This document shows, piece after piece, positions 30,401 to 39,677 of a stretch of DNA of 64,000 nt. How positions within the stretch are numbered: position 1 is the stretch's first letter; each line of letters starts with the position of its first letter. The DNA is from Gemmatimonadetes bacterium T265 (GTDB lineage Bacteria > Gemmatimonadota > Gemmatimonadetes > Gemmatimonadales > Gemmatimonadaceae): contig BPUI01000002.1 in assembly GCA_019973575.1 (NCBI GenBank), positions 992,001-1,056,000 of the forward strand, written 5' to 3'. Under the pieces are notes generated by a model that had not been told where the DNA came from, searched no databases, and was given only the letters and a program-made list of their open reading frames with translations. The position numbers and the translations under genes were made by a program.

Positions 30401-31488
30401 CTGACCACCGTCCCGCGCGCCTCGCCGCGCTCGTCGCGCAGCTCGAGCTCGCGCATCTCGACGCGGTCCTGCTCACCGGGCTCGCGAACGTGCGCTACCT
30501 GACCGGGTTCGCCGGGACGAGCGCGCTCGCCGTCGTCACGCGCCGCGCCGAAGTGTTGCTGATCACGGACTTTCGCTACCAGACGCAGGCCGCGGAGCAG
30601 GTCGGCGGGGCGGCGCGCGTCGTCATCGAGCAGGCGAGCCTGTGGGCGGGCCTGTGGCAGCAGCTGCCGCAGATCGCGTACACCGAAGTCGTCGGGTTCG
30701 AGAGCGCGCACCTGCTGCACCGCGACTTCCAGCGGCTGCTCGAGGCGGGGTCGCGGTGGTCGTGGCGCCCGACGACGGACCTCGTCGAGGCGCTCCGGGA
30801 GCGCAAGGACGCCGACGAGGTGTCGTGCATCCGGGCCGCGGGCGAGGTCGCGACGCGCGCGCTCGCCCGCACGCTCGACGCGGTTCGCCGCGGGATGACG
30901 GAGCTCGCCGTCGCCGGCCTTCTCGAGGGCAACCTGCGGGCCGCGGGCAGCGAAGGGTTTCCGTTCGAGACGATCGTCGCGAGTGGTCCGCGCGCGGCGC
31001 TCCCGCACGCGCGGGCGTCGGATCGGGTGCTGGCGCGCGGCGACCTGCTGCTCCTCGACTTCGGTGCGGTCGTCGCCGGTTATTGCGCCGACGTCACCCG
31101 CACGGTCGTCCTGGGGCCCCCGGACGAACGGCAGCGCGAGGTCTACGACGTCGTGCGCACGGCCAACGAGCGCGCCGCTGCGGCGGTCCGGCCCGGGATG
31201 AGCGGACGACAGGCGGACGCGATCGCACGCGACCTGATCGCCGCGCGCGGCTTCGGCGACGCGTTCGGGCACTCGCTCGGGCACGGGCTCGGCTTGGAAG
31301 TGCACGAGGCCCCGCGCCTGGCGCGTACGGCGGACGCCGTCCTCCCACCCCGGGCCGTCGTGACGATCGAGCCGGGCGTGTACCTCCCGGGCTGGGGCGG
31401 CGTGCGCATCGAAGACGACGTGCACCTCGCGCCGGACGGTCCGGCCGTGCTGACCGACTTTTCCCGCGAGTTGCTCCAGATCGGCTGA
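30397..31488 (+). CDS. M24 family metallopeptidase (Xaa-Pro aminopeptidase type)
   Basis: Pita-bread-fold dimetal aminopeptidase that removes N-terminal residues before proline. The 363 aa comprise a creatinase N-domain (VRYLTGFAGTSALAVV) and the catalytic domain with the five metal ligands visible in context: LLLLDFGAV (Asp), DVTRTV (Asp), GHSLGHGLGLEVHE (His), TIEPGVY (Glu) and RIEDDV (Glu). The order aroQ, M24 peptidase, accB, accC is like the Bacillus yqhS-yqhT-efp-accB-accC cluster, but here no efp gene lies between. Confidence 0.93.
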   Translation: MTDHRPARLAALVAQLELAHLDAVLLTGLANVRYLTGFAGTSALAVVTRRAEVLLITDFRYQTQAAEQVGGAARVVIEQASLWAGLWQQLPQIAYTEVVGFESAHLLHRDFQRLLEAGSRWSWRPTTDLVEALRERKDADEVSCIRAAGEVATRALARTLDAVRRGMTELAVAGLLEGNLRAAGSEGFPFETIVASGPRAALPHARASDRVLARGDLLLLDFGAVVAGYCADVTRTVVLGPPDERQREVYDVVRTANERAAAAVRPGMSGRQADAIARDLIAARGFGDAFGHSLGHGLGLEVHEAPRLARTADAVLPPRAVVTIEPGVYLPGWGGVRIEDDVHLAPDGPAVLTDFSRELLQIG

Positions 31489-31620
31489 GTGCGCGCGCGC
31501 CTCCGCGAACGGCTGCGCGGGCGCTCCCGCCGGACGGTCCGGGGTGCTACCCTCCCCGGGCTTCTACCTGTCGGCTCGGTTTCGGCGCCGCGGCGCGTCG
31601 CGCTTCCTTCCTCGCTCCTG

Positions 31621-32157
31621 ATGATCGATCTCCGCTACGTCAAGAAGCTCATCGAGATGCTGGACGCGTCGTCCGTCGACTCGATCGAGATTTCGTCCGA
31701 CAAGGGGATGAAGCTCCGCATCGCGAAGACCCCACAGCAGCGCGGCGGGGCGCTCGTCGCCGCGCCGCTTCCGACGATCCCGACGATGCTCGCCGGCGGC
31801 GTTGCCGTGTCCGGGGCGATCGGCGCCGGAATGCCGGCGCCGGCCGAGGCGGCGCCGGCGGCGGCCGCCGCGCTGACCGCCGTCGCCGCACCGTCGCCGC
31901 CGCCCGCCGCCAAAGGCGTGGAGATCACGTCGCCGATGGTCGGGACCTTCTACGGCGCGCCCGAGCCTGGGGCCCCGCCGTACGTCACCGTCGGCCAGCG
32001 CGTCGCGAAAGGGCAGGTGGTCTGCATCATCGAAGCGATGAAGATCATGAACGAGATCGAGAGCGAACACGAGGGCGTGGTAACCGCGGTGCTCGCCGAG
32101 AACTCGCACCCGGTCGAGTACGGCCAGGCGTTGTACCGCATTGATCCGAATGGCTGA
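31621..32157 (+). CDS. accB: Biotin carboxyl carrier protein of acetyl-CoA carboxylase
   Basis: Carries the biotin that shuttles carboxyl groups in malonyl-CoA formation. The 178 aa consist of a short N-terminal helical region (MIDLRYVKKLIEML), an Ala/Pro-rich linker of about 45 residues, and the biotinyl domain with EAMKIMNEIE, whose lysine at about residue 141 is the attachment site. ATG 31621 is chosen over more upstream codons because the family starts with this helix. accC follows after 77 bases. Confidence 0.95.
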   Translation: MIDLRYVKKLIEMLDASSVDSIEISSDKGMKLRIAKTPQQRGGALVAAPLPTIPTMLAGGVAVSGAIGAGMPAPAEAAPAAAAALTAVAAPSPPPAAKGVEITSPMVGTFYGAPEPGAPPYVTVGQRVAKGQVVCIIEAMKIMNEIESEHEGVVTAVLAENSHPVEYGQALYRIDPNG

Positions 32158-32234
32158 CGCGCGACGCGACGTGATCGTCGGCGACGTGTTCGACGGGATT
32201 TCGCTCGCCACGCGAGTGCCCGTGGTACGGTCGC

Positions 32235-33659
32235 ATGTTTAACAAGGTCCTGATCGCGAACCGCGGTGAGATCGCGTTGCGCGTGATCCGCGCGTGCCGG
32301 GAGCTCGGCGTCGAGACGGTCGCCGTGTACTCGGAAGCGGACCGCGAGTCTCTCCACGTGCGGTTTGCCGACGACGACGTCTGCATCGGCCCGCCGCCCG
32401 GGCGCGAGTCGTACCGCAACATCCCGCGCCTGATCGCGGCCGCGGAGATCACCGGCGCCGACGCGATCCACCCGGGGTACGGGTTTCTGGCGGAGAACGC
32501 CGAGTTCGCGGAGACGTGCGCGGCGAGTGGGATCGCGTTCATCGGGCCGACGCCGGAGCAGATCCGTACGATGGGCGACAAGTCGGCGGCGCGCCGCGCG
32601 ATGGCCGACGTCGGCGTGCCGATCGTCCCGGGCTCGCCCGGTCCCGTGGAGGATCCCGCGCAGGCGGTCGCGTTCGCCGAGTCGATCGGCTTTCCCGTGA
32701 TCATTAAGGCGGCCGCCGGCGGGGGCGGGAAGGGGATGCGCGTGTCGTACGACGCCGACGACTTCCTGCGCGCGTTCCAGCTCGCCCGTTCCGAAGCGTT
32801 AGGCGCGTTCGGCAACGCCGACGTGTACATCGAGAAGTATCTCGAGCGCCCGCGCCACGTCGAGTTCCAGGTGCTCGGCGACCAGTTCGGCCACGTGATC
32901 CACCTCGGCGAGCGCGACTGCTCGGTGCAGCGGCGTCACCAGAAGCTCGTCGAGGAGGCGCCGTCGCCCGCGATGACGCCCGAGCTGCGCGCCGCCATGG
33001 GCGACGCGGCCGTGCGCGGCGCGAAGGCGATCGAGTACGTCGGCGCGGGGACGATCGAGATGCTCCTCAACGCCGACGGCGCGTTCTACTTCATGGAAAT
33101 GAACACGCGCATCCAGGTCGAGCATCCGGTGACGGAGATGCTCACCGGCGTCGACCTCGTGAAGGAGCAGATCCGCGTCGCCGCGGGCGAGCCGCTCTCG
33201 GTGCGCGAACTGCCGCCGCTCCGCGGCCACGTGATCGAGTGCCGCGTGAACGCGGAAGACCCCGCGCGCAACTTCCAGCCGTCGCCGGGGACGATTACGA
33301 CGTTCCACCCGCCGGGCGGCCCGGGCGTGCGCCTGGACACGCACGTCTACGCGGGCTATACCGTCCCGCCGTATTACGACTCGCTCATCGCCAAGCTGAT
33401 CGTGCAGGGCGGCGACCGCGAGGAAGCGCTTCGGCGGATGCAGCTCGCGCTCGAAACGTTTATCATCGAGGGGGTCGCGACGACGATGCCGTTCCTCGCG
33501 GTCGTGATGCAGGATCCGCAGTTCCGCGCCGGCGACGTCGACACGAAGTGGCTCGAGCGGAACTTCGACCGCCTGCGCGACGAGCTCGCGCACGCCGAGC
33601 AGGAGCGCGCGGATGCGGCGCGCGTCGAGCCCCGCGCGCTGACGCACGCCGCACGCTAA
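32235..33659 (+). CDS. accC: Biotin carboxylase subunit of acetyl-CoA carboxylase
   Basis: ATP-dependent carboxylation of biotin on AccB. The 474 aa begin [25 protein letters not shown], the typical start. The ATP-grasp domain shows [13 protein letters not shown] and the [21 protein letters not shown] and [16 protein letters not shown] motifs. The C-terminal 25 residues are an extra Ala/Arg-rich tail. There is no good ribosome site; a possible TACGGT box 3 bases before the ATG is noted but is too close to be convincing. Confidence 0.97.
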   Translation: MFNKVLIANRGEIALRVIRACRELGVETVAVYSEADRESLHVRFADDDVCIGPPPGRESYRNIPRLIAAAEITGADAIHPGYGFLAENAEFAETCAASGIAFIGPTPEQIRTMGDKSAARRAMADVGVPIVPGSPGPVEDPAQAVAFAESIGFPVIIKAAAGGGGKGMRVSYDADDFLRAFQLARSEALGAFGNADVYIEKYLERPRHVEFQVLGDQFGHVIHLGERDCSVQRRHQKLVEEAPSPAMTPELRAAMGDAAVRGAKAIEYVGAGTIEMLLNADGAFYFMEMNTRIQVEHPVTEMLTGVDLVKEQIRVAAGEPLSVRELPPLRGHVIECRVNAEDPARNFQPSPGTITTFHPPGGPGVRLDTHVYAGYTVPPYYDSLIAKLIVQGGDREEALRRMQLALETFIIEGVATTMPFLAVVMQDPQFRAGDVDTKWLERNFDRLRDELAHAEQERADAARVEPRALTHAAR

Positions 33660-33744
33660 CCAGGCGCGCACCCGCCGGTGGCGTCCGCGGCCGGGGCGCC
33701 GCGATGGTACATTCGGACCCTACGACGTCGCACACACGAGGGTG

Positions 33745-36264
33745 ATGACGCGCTTCCGGGCATTCTGGGCCGCCGCGGTCGGGGGCGGGCTGACGTCGCA
33801 ACCGGCCGCCCTCACGCCGGAACGCGCCGAGCGTCGCGCCTACCAGCGTTCCGAACTCGCCGGGCTCGCCTGGCTCGCGCTCGGCCTCTTCCTCGCCTGC
33901 TCGCTCCTGGCCGCGGGCGGTGCCCGTCTGCTCGGGCGCGGTGACGCCAACATCTTCGGGCCGCTCGGCGCGGTGGTCGCGAACGGACTGCTCGCGCTTC
34001 TCGGGTGGAGCGGTGCCGCGATCGTGCCGCTCGCGCCGCTCGCGCACGCCCTCCGCGGCTTCGGCCGCCTCGCGCCGGCCGAGGACCGTCGATGGCTCGC
34101 GCTGCTCGGCGGCGCCGCGCTGCTCGCGCCGATGGTGACGGCGCTCGCGACCGGCGCCGGCCGGGGGGAGCGGAGTGCGGCCGCGGGGCTGTGGGGCGCG
34201 TTCGCCGCATTCTCCGCCGTGCAGGTGTTCGGGCTCGGCGCGTGGCTGCTCGTCGTGTTCCTCGCGTCCGCGTTGCTCGTCTGCACGGTCGCGTGGAATC
34301 CTGTGCGCGCGCTGCTCGCGCCGCGGGATCGTGCGGCCGGTGCGCTGACCCACGCGGAGGTCCTCGGCGATGGCGCTTCGGGCGCGAGCGCGACGCGGAA
34401 GGGCCGGCGCGCCGCGGGCTTGGTCCTGCCGTTAGACATCGCGCGCGCGCTCGAGCCCGCGCCCGAGCAAATGCCGGGGGCCGACCCTGTCATGCTCGCC
34501 GCGTCGAAGCGGGCCCTCGCCGCGGGGAGTGTTGCGGGCGACGATCTGGCCGGGACCGCGAGCGCCGAGCTGGACGGGGCGCGCCGGCGGCGCAAGGAGC
34601 GTGGCGCCGCCCCCGCGGCCGAGCCGGTGATCGACAGGATCCGCACGGACGTCGCGGCGGAGGCGGACGGCGCCGGGCCGCTCGCCGAGCTGCCGTCGCG
34701 CGAGCTGCTCGACCGCGCGCCCGCGCGGAACGCGGAGGTGAGCCGCCGCGAGCTCGACGCCGCGGCCGCGCGCCTCGAAGACGTCCTGCGCACGTTCCGC
34801 ATCGAAGGGCACGTCACCGGGCGTACGGTCGGGCCGACGGTGACGCAGTTCGAATACACGCCCGCCGCGGGCGTGAAGGTGCGCCAGATCGCGTCCCTCG
34901 CCGACGACCTCGCGCTCGCGATGCGCGCGCCGAGCATCCGCATCGTCGCGCCGATCCCGGGGAAGGGCGCGGTCGGCATCGAGGTGCCCAACGCGACGCG
35001 CGAGATGGTCGCGTTCCGCGACCTCGTCGAGAGCCGCGAGTTCCAGGAGGCGAAGGCCGCGCTTCCGATCGCGTTGGGCAAGGACCTCGAGGGGCGCGTG
35101 GTCGTCGGCGACCTCGCGAAGATGCCGCACCTGCTGATCGCGGGCGCGACCGGCGCGGGCAAGAGCGTGTGCGTGAACACGATCATCACGTCGCTCGTCT
35201 ACCGCCACACGCCCGAGACGCTGCGCTTTCTCATGGTCGACCCGAAAATGGTCGAGCTGTCGGTCTACAACGACCTGCCGCACATGCGGCACAAGGTGAT
35301 CACCGACAGCAAGGACGCGGCGGCGGTGCTCAAGTGGGCCCTGATGGAGATGGAGGACCGGTACGCGCTCCTCGCCGAGAACGGCTGCCGCAACGTCCAG
35401 GACTTCAACCGGCGGGTGCGGCAGCACGCCGTGGGCGACGGGCCCCCGCTCAAGGCCAAGGTCCCGTCCGACACCGGCTTCCTCTACAACGAGTACACGA
35501 ACGGCGAACTGTACTACGTCGTCGTCGTCATCGACGAGATGGCGGACCTCATGATGACGGTCCAGGGCGAGGTCGAGACCCCGATCGCGCGCCTCGCGCA
35601 GAAGGCGCGGGCGATCGGCATCCACCTCATCATCGCGACGCAGCGCCCGAGCGTGAACGTGATCACGGGGCTCATCAAGGCCAACTTCCCGAGCCGCATC
35701 GCGTTCCGCGTCGCGTCGCAGATCGACAGCCGGACGATCATCGACGGCGGCGGGGCCGAGATGTTGTTAGGCAACGGGGACCTCCTGTTCGTTCCGCCGG
35801 GGAGCAGCGAGCCGTCGCGCATCCAGGGCGCGTACCTCTCGAGCGAAGAGACGGAGCGTCTGATGGGCTGGTACCGCGACCGCGCGGCCGGCACGTCGGC
35901 CGACGCGCGCGCCCTCGCGGCCGGCGTCGACGCGGACCTCGCCGCGCGGGCCGCGGCGGAGGAGGACATCCTGGAGGTCGTGCGCCGGCGCGAGGCGCTC
36001 GACTCGGGCGGCGCGGCGGACGAGGAGCCCGAGGCGGGCGAACGCGACAAGCTGTTCTACGAGGCCGCGGAGGTGTGTATCCAGCACCAGGGCGGGTCGA
36101 CGTCGCTGCTCCAGCGGCGGCTCAAGATCGGCTACGGACGCGCGGCCCGCATCATCGACCAGCTCAACGCGGCCGGCGTGCTCGGGCCGCCGGACGGGTC
36201 GAAGCCGCGCGACGTCCTGGTCGGCATCGACGAGCTGCACCGGCTTCCCGCGGCGCGCGACTGA
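33745..36264 (+). CDS. ftsK: DNA translocase FtsK/SpoIIIE
   Basis: Septum-located motor that pumps chromosome ends toward dif during division. The 839 aa have four or so N-terminal transmembrane helices (residues about 30-190), a linker, the RecA-like motor with Walker A GATGAGKSV near residue 470 and Walker B VVVIDEMADLMM, and the C-terminal winged-helix gamma domain (EAAEVCIQHQGGSTSLLQRRLKIGYGRAARIIDQL) that reads polar DNA signals. GTG 33742 is an alternative start one codon upstream. TACATT at 33707-33712 may be its -10 box. Confidence 0.96.
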   Translation: MTRFRAFWAAAVGGGLTSQPAALTPERAERRAYQRSELAGLAWLALGLFLACSLLAAGGARLLGRGDANIFGPLGAVVANGLLALLGWSGAAIVPLAPLAHALRGFGRLAPAEDRRWLALLGGAALLAPMVTALATGAGRGERSAAAGLWGAFAAFSAVQVFGLGAWLLVVFLASALLVCTVAWNPVRALLAPRDRAAGALTHAEVLGDGASGASATRKGRRAAGLVLPLDIARALEPAPEQMPGADPVMLAASKRALAAGSVAGDDLAGTASAELDGARRRRKERGAAPAAEPVIDRIRTDVAAEADGAGPLAELPSRELLDRAPARNAEVSRRELDAAAARLEDVLRTFRIEGHVTGRTVGPTVTQFEYTPAAGVKVRQIASLADDLALAMRAPSIRIVAPIPGKGAVGIEVPNATREMVAFRDLVESREFQEAKAALPIALGKDLEGRVVVGDLAKMPHLLIAGATGAGKSVCVNTIITSLVYRHTPETLRFLMVDPKMVELSVYNDLPHMRHKVITDSKDAAAVLKWALMEMEDRYALLAENGCRNVQDFNRRVRQHAVGDGPPLKAKVPSDTGFLYNEYTNGELYYVVVVIDEMADLMMTVQGEVETPIARLAQKARAIGIHLIIATQRPSVNVITGLIKANFPSRIAFRVASQIDSRTIIDGGGAEMLLGNGDLLFVPPGSSEPSRIQGAYLSSEETERLMGWYRDRAAGTSADARALAAGVDADLAARAAAEEDILEVVRRREALDSGGAADEEPEAGERDKLFYEAAEVCIQHQGGSTSLLQRRLKIGYGRAARIIDQLNAAGVLGPPDGSKPRDVLVGIDELHRLPAARD

Positions 36265-36297
36265 GCGCGGCGTGGCCCGTCCATTCGGAACCGCGCC

Positions 36298-37086
36298 GTG
36301 ATCCTGCTCGACCCGGACGCGCGCCTCGTGATCGCCCACCGCGGCGACTCGGCGCACGCGCCCGAGAACACGATCGAGAGTTTCACGCGCGCCGTCGCCG
36401 CGGGCGTGCACGCGCTCGAGTTCGACTGCCGCGCCTCGTCGGACGGCGTCGCCGTCGTCATCCACGACGCCGCCCTCGACCGGACGACGGATGCGCGCGG
36501 GCCGGTGCGGGCGCGTTCGGCGGCCGCGTTAGGCGAGATCGATGCGGGGGCGGCGTTCAGCGCGGACGGCGGCCGCACCCGCCCGTACGCGGGGCGGGGG
36601 ATCGGGATCCCGACGCTCGGCGCCGTCCTCGACGGGTTTCCGGAAGTGCCCGTGCTCATCGAGGTGAAGGAGTACGCCGCGTGCGACGCGGTCCGCGCCA
36701 CGCTCGACCGGCACGCGGCCCTCGGGCGGGCCGTGGTCGCGTCGTTTCTCGATAACGTGATGGGGTACTTCCGCGCGACGCCGTACCCGACCGCGGCCGC
36801 GCAGACCGACGTCGCGCGTCTGCTGCGCGCGGCCGTGATCGGCGGTCGCGTCGAGCCCTCGTACCGTGCGGCGTCCGTGCCGCCGACGTACCGCGGCCTG
36901 CCACTACCGCTCGGGCGATTCGCCCGGCTCCTGCGTCCGTCGGGCGTGCCCGTCCATGTTTGGACGGTCGACGACCCGCGCACGGCGACCCGGCTCTGGA
37001 ACGTCGGCGTGAGCGGGATGGTCTCGAATGACCCCGCGCGCGTACTCGGCGCGCTGTCGTCGGCGGGCGTCCGCGGCAACGTTTGA
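36298..37086 (+). CDS. Glycerophosphodiester phosphodiesterase
   Basis: Hydrolyses glycerophosphodiesters to glycerol-3-phosphate and an alcohol. The 262 aa carry the GDPD signature: IAHRGDSAHAPENTIESF at the N-terminus with the catalytic His and Arg, the following EFDCRASSDGVAVVIHD with the metal-binding acids and second His, and VLIEVKEY. The C-terminal PVHVWTVDD segment is also typical. No signal peptide, so cytosolic. GTG 36298 follows ftsK by 33 bases. Confidence 0.93.
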   Translation: MILLDPDARLVIAHRGDSAHAPENTIESFTRAVAAGVHALEFDCRASSDGVAVVIHDAALDRTTDARGPVRARSAAALGEIDAGAAFSADGGRTRPYAGRGIGIPTLGAVLDGFPEVPVLIEVKEYAACDAVRATLDRHAALGRAVVASFLDNVMGYFRATPYPTAAAQTDVARLLRAAVIGGRVEPSYRAASVPPTYRGLPLPLGRFARLLRPSGVPVHVWTVDDPRTATRLWNVGVSGMVSNDPARVLGALSSAGVRGNV

Positions 37087-37132
37087 GGCCGGTCGGCGAT
37101 GTTTCGATGCGGTCGTTCCGCCGCACGTGCTT

Positions 37133-37138
37133 TACGAT
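37133..37138 (+). promoter_or_regulatory. -10 box of the YraN-like gene, leaderless-type
   Basis: TACGAT ends 6 bases before the GTG at 37145, giving a leaderless arrangement and supporting that start over more upstream codons. Confidence 0.4.
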
Positions 37139-37144
37139 GCGCGC

Positions 37145-37564
37145 GTGGCCGATCCAGCAATCTCTCCCCGCGCGCCCGCGACGGCGCGCGACGCTCGACA
37201 CGCGCTCGGCGTCTACGGCGAGCGCGTCGCCGAGCGGTGGCTACTCGCGCGCGGCTGGCGAGTTCTCGCGCGGCGCTTTCGCTCGGGCCATCGCGACGTG
37301 GACCTCGTCGTGGGGCGGCCGGGGCTCGTCGCCTTTGTCGAAGTCAAGACGCGGCGCGGCCCGGCGTTCGGCGGCCCGCTCGAGGCGGTCCACTGGCGCA
37401 AGCGTCGCGAACTGGTGCGAAGCGCCGAGGTCTGGATCGCGCGCCACGGCGCGCGCGCGACCGCGTATCGGTTCGACGTCATCGGCGTCGCGGTCGGGTC
37501 GGGAACGCCGCCGGCGATTCGCGTCCGTCACATCGCCGATGCCTTCCAAGTTCCGGCGTTGTAA
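37145..37564 (+). CDS. UPF0102/YraN family nuclease-like protein
   Basis: The 139 aa match the YraN/UPF0102 family, which has a Holliday-junction-resolvase-like nuclease fold but no proven role. Visible are the opening GVYGERVAERWLLARGWRVLARRFR and the core HRDVDLVVGRPGLVAFVEVKTRRG, with the D, E-x-K residues of the PD-(D/E)XK site present. GTG 37145 is chosen because conserved sequence begins about 20 residues later and a -10 box lies right before it. It sits upstream of recA. Confidence 0.9.
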   Translation: MADPAISPRAPATARDARHALGVYGERVAERWLLARGWRVLARRFRSGHRDVDLVVGRPGLVAFVEVKTRRGPAFGGPLEAVHWRKRRELVRSAEVWIARHGARATAYRFDVIGVAVGSGTPPAIRVRHIADAFQVPAL

Positions 37565-37576
37565 CGAGTTAGCTGG

Positions 37577-37617
37577 TATGCTCGCCGCTTGCGCTCGGGC
37601 GGAGGGCTTCGTAGTTT
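37577..37617 (+). promoter_or_regulatory. Candidate -10 boxes for recA
   Basis: TATGCT (37577-37582) and TAGTTT (37612-37617) lie in the 143-base gap before recA and match the local TANNNT pattern. I saw no sequence resembling the known E. coli or Bacillus LexA boxes, so damage control cannot be shown. Confidence 0.3.
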
Positions 37618-37707
37618 GTTCGGTGGCTCGCGCGTCTTCCTTGCCGTCCGGCGAGGGACGTGGGTGGGGCACGTATGGCCAGGACCCTTCAACGATTTGA
37701 GGCGAGC

Positions 37708-38742
37708 ATGGCGACGACGGTAGCAGGCGAAGACAAGAAGAAGGCGTTGAACCTGGCCATCGCGCAGATCGAAAAGAACTGCGGCAAGGGCTCGATCATG
37801 CGCATGGGGACCGACACCAAGGTCAAGGTGGAGTCGATTCCGACGGGCGCGATCAACCTCGACGCGGCGATCGGGATCGGTGGCGTGCCGCGCGGTCGCA
37901 TCACGGAGATTTACGGGCCGGAGTCGTCGGGCAAGACGACGCTCTGCTTGCACGTCGTCGCGAACGCGCAGCGGATGGGCGGCGTCGCGGCCTACATCGA
38001 CGCGGAGCACGCGCTCGACATGGAGTACGCACGCAAGCTCGGCGTCGACGTCGAGGCGCTGCTCATCTCGCAGCCCGACACGGGCGAGCAGGCGCTCGAG
38101 ATTTGTGACATCCTCGTCCGCTCCGGCGCGGTCGACGTCATCGTGATCGACTCCGTCGCGGCGCTCGTCCCGAAAGCGGAGATCGAGGGTGACATGGGCG
38201 ACAGCCACGTCGGCCTGCAGGCGCGGCTGATGAGTCAGGCGCTCCGGAAGCTGACGGGCGCGATCTCGCGGTCGAAGACGTCGGTGGTCTTCATCAACCA
38301 GCTGCGCGAGAAGATCGGCGTCATGTTCGGGAATCCCGAGACGACGACGGGCGGGAAGGCGCTGAAGTTCTACGCGTCGGTGCGGATGGACATCCGGCGC
38401 ATCGGGCCGGTGAAGGACAAGGAAGACGTGGTCGGTTCGCATGTCCGGGTCAAGGTCGTCAAGAACAAGGTCGCGCCGCCGTTCCGGCAGGCGGAGTTCG
38501 ACATCATGTACGCCGAAGGGATCAGCCACGCATCGCTGGTGCTCGACATCGCGAGCGAGGCCGCCATCATCGAGAAGTCGGGCGCGTGGTACAGCTACAA
38601 CGGCCAGCGGATCGGCCAGGGGCGCGAGAACGCGAAGATGTTCCTGAAGGACAACCCGGCCCTCATGGCGGAAGTCGAGGAGAAGGTGAAGGGCATCCTC
38701 GGCATCACGGGCGAGGTCGTCGGCGAGGCTCCCGAGGAGTGA
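37708..38742 (+). CDS. recA: Recombinase RecA
   Basis: Strand-exchange and SOS co-protease. The 344 aa contain Walker [10 protein letters not shown] at residues 70-78, the DAEHALD segment, [25 protein letters not shown], loop L2 region ([22 protein letters not shown]) and a short acidic C-terminus. ATG 37708 begins the family-typical start; ATG 37675 in frame would add 11 residues. The recX start overlaps the stop as TGATG, so the two are coupled. Confidence 0.98.
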   Translation: MATTVAGEDKKKALNLAIAQIEKNCGKGSIMRMGTDTKVKVESIPTGAINLDAAIGIGGVPRGRITEIYGPESSGKTTLCLHVVANAQRMGGVAAYIDAEHALDMEYARKLGVDVEALLISQPDTGEQALEICDILVRSGAVDVIVIDSVAALVPKAEIEGDMGDSHVGLQARLMSQALRKLTGAISRSKTSVVFINQLREKIGVMFGNPETTTGGKALKFYASVRMDIRRIGPVKDKEDVVGSHVRVKVVKNKVAPPFRQAEFDIMYAEGISHASLVLDIASEAAIIEKSGAWYSYNGQRIGQGRENAKMFLKDNPALMAEVEEKVKGILGITGEVVGEAPEE

Positions 38743-39494
38743 TGCGTCGAGGGCCGGCGCGCGCCGACGTGCCGGCCGAACCCGCCGTCCGCCCGGGCGT
38801 GATCACCGAACTCACGGCGGTGAGCCGGCGCCCGGGTCGCTGGGACGTCGTGATCGACGGTCGGTCGGTCGGCCGCGTGTCGCTCGACCTCGTCGAGCGC
38901 CTCGCGCTGCGGGTCGGGCGGGACGTCGACGCCGACCTCGCGGGGCGGCTGGCCGCCGGCGTCGACGAGGTCGCGGTCTTCGACCGTGCGCTCGGCATGT
39001 TGGCGGCGTGCGCGCGCTCGGCGCGCGATCTGCGCCAGCGACTCGTGCGTGTCGGCGCGTCGCCCGCGCACGCGGACGCGGCGATCGCGCGACTTCGGGA
39101 GTCGGGTGTCCTCGACGACGCGTCGTACGCGCGCCAGGTCGTCCGCGGGCGGGTCGCCACGCGTGGCGACTCCCGGCGCCGGGTGTCGCAAGTGCTCGCA
39201 CAGGCCGGCGTCGCACGGACCACGGCGGACGAGGCGGTCGCCGACGTGTTCGAGGAGGAAGCGGTCGACGAGGTCGCACTTGTGGAGCAGGCCGCGCGCA
39301 AGCGGCTGCGCACGCTCGGCGATCTGGAGGTCGTCGTCCGGCGTCGTCGGTTGTTCGCGTATCTCGCGCGCCGGGGCCACGACGCGGCGGTCATCCGGAG
39401 CGTCGTCGACCGCCTGCTCGGCGCTGACGCCGCCGGAGATACGGATCTCGACGACGTCGATCTACCGGCCGGTGACGTCGCGATCGACGCGTAA
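38742..39494 (+). CDS. recX: Regulatory protein RecX
   Basis: Small helical protein that inhibits or modulates RecA filaments. The 250 aa have three-helix RecX repeats (ALGMLAACARSARDLRQRLVRVG, IARLRESGVLDDASYARQVV, RRVSQVLAQAGV and VVRRRRLFAYLARRGHD). It is longer than the E. coli protein because of an N-terminal domain of about 80 residues (VITELTAVSRRPGRWDVVIDG), common in many phyla. Position directly after recA confirms the call. Confidence 0.93.
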   Translation: MRRGPARADVPAEPAVRPGVITELTAVSRRPGRWDVVIDGRSVGRVSLDLVERLALRVGRDVDADLAGRLAAGVDEVAVFDRALGMLAACARSARDLRQRLVRVGASPAHADAAIARLRESGVLDDASYARQVVRGRVATRGDSRRRVSQVLAQAGVARTTADEAVADVFEEEAVDEVALVEQAARKRLRTLGDLEVVVRRRRLFAYLARRGHDAAVIRSVVDRLLGADAAGDTDLDDVDLPAGDVAIDA

Positions 39495-39677
39495 GAACGT
39501 ACGGTTGCTGTCGAGGCTCCGGCGGCGCGTTAAAAAGGGAATGTTTTCAACTCATAGCAATCATTTCCAATTCGACCGAACCGCAAAGCGAACGCAATTG
39601 CGCAAATCGCGTCGCGGTGCCTTGCTCCACCGACGTTCGCGTCGACGGCCGGCCTATCTCGCTCGCCAGTTCAGATC
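39495..39677 (+). promoter_or_regulatory. A+T-rich island between recX and the tandem-HTH gene
   Basis: About 90 bases (39528-39606) are close to 45% G+C in a window near 70%, with the runs TTAAAAAGGG and TTTTCAACTCATAG. Two overlapping palindromes, GCAATTGC (39594-39601) and TTGCGCAA (39598-39605), end the island. No gene is seen. It may be a promoter/operator for the downstream DNA-binding protein or a remnant of inserted DNA. Confidence 0.45.

Noticed and set aside
32226-32231. TACGGT as a leaderless -10 box for accC
   Set aside because: Only 3 bases separate it from the ATG, too close for a transcription start at the start codon, and accC is likely read from the upstream operon.
33086-33340. 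Possible small minus-strand gene within accC
   Set aside because: Fully inside a conserved enzyme gene with no independent support.
37565-37707. LexA-type SOS box before recA
   Set aside because: A GTTCG half site is present but no partner half site at the right distance, so no known LexA box can be claimed.
39541-39605. A+T-rich island considered as an insertion-sequence remnant or origin
   Set aside because: No terminal repeats, transposase fragment or DnaA-box cluster is visible; kept only as a possible regulatory region.
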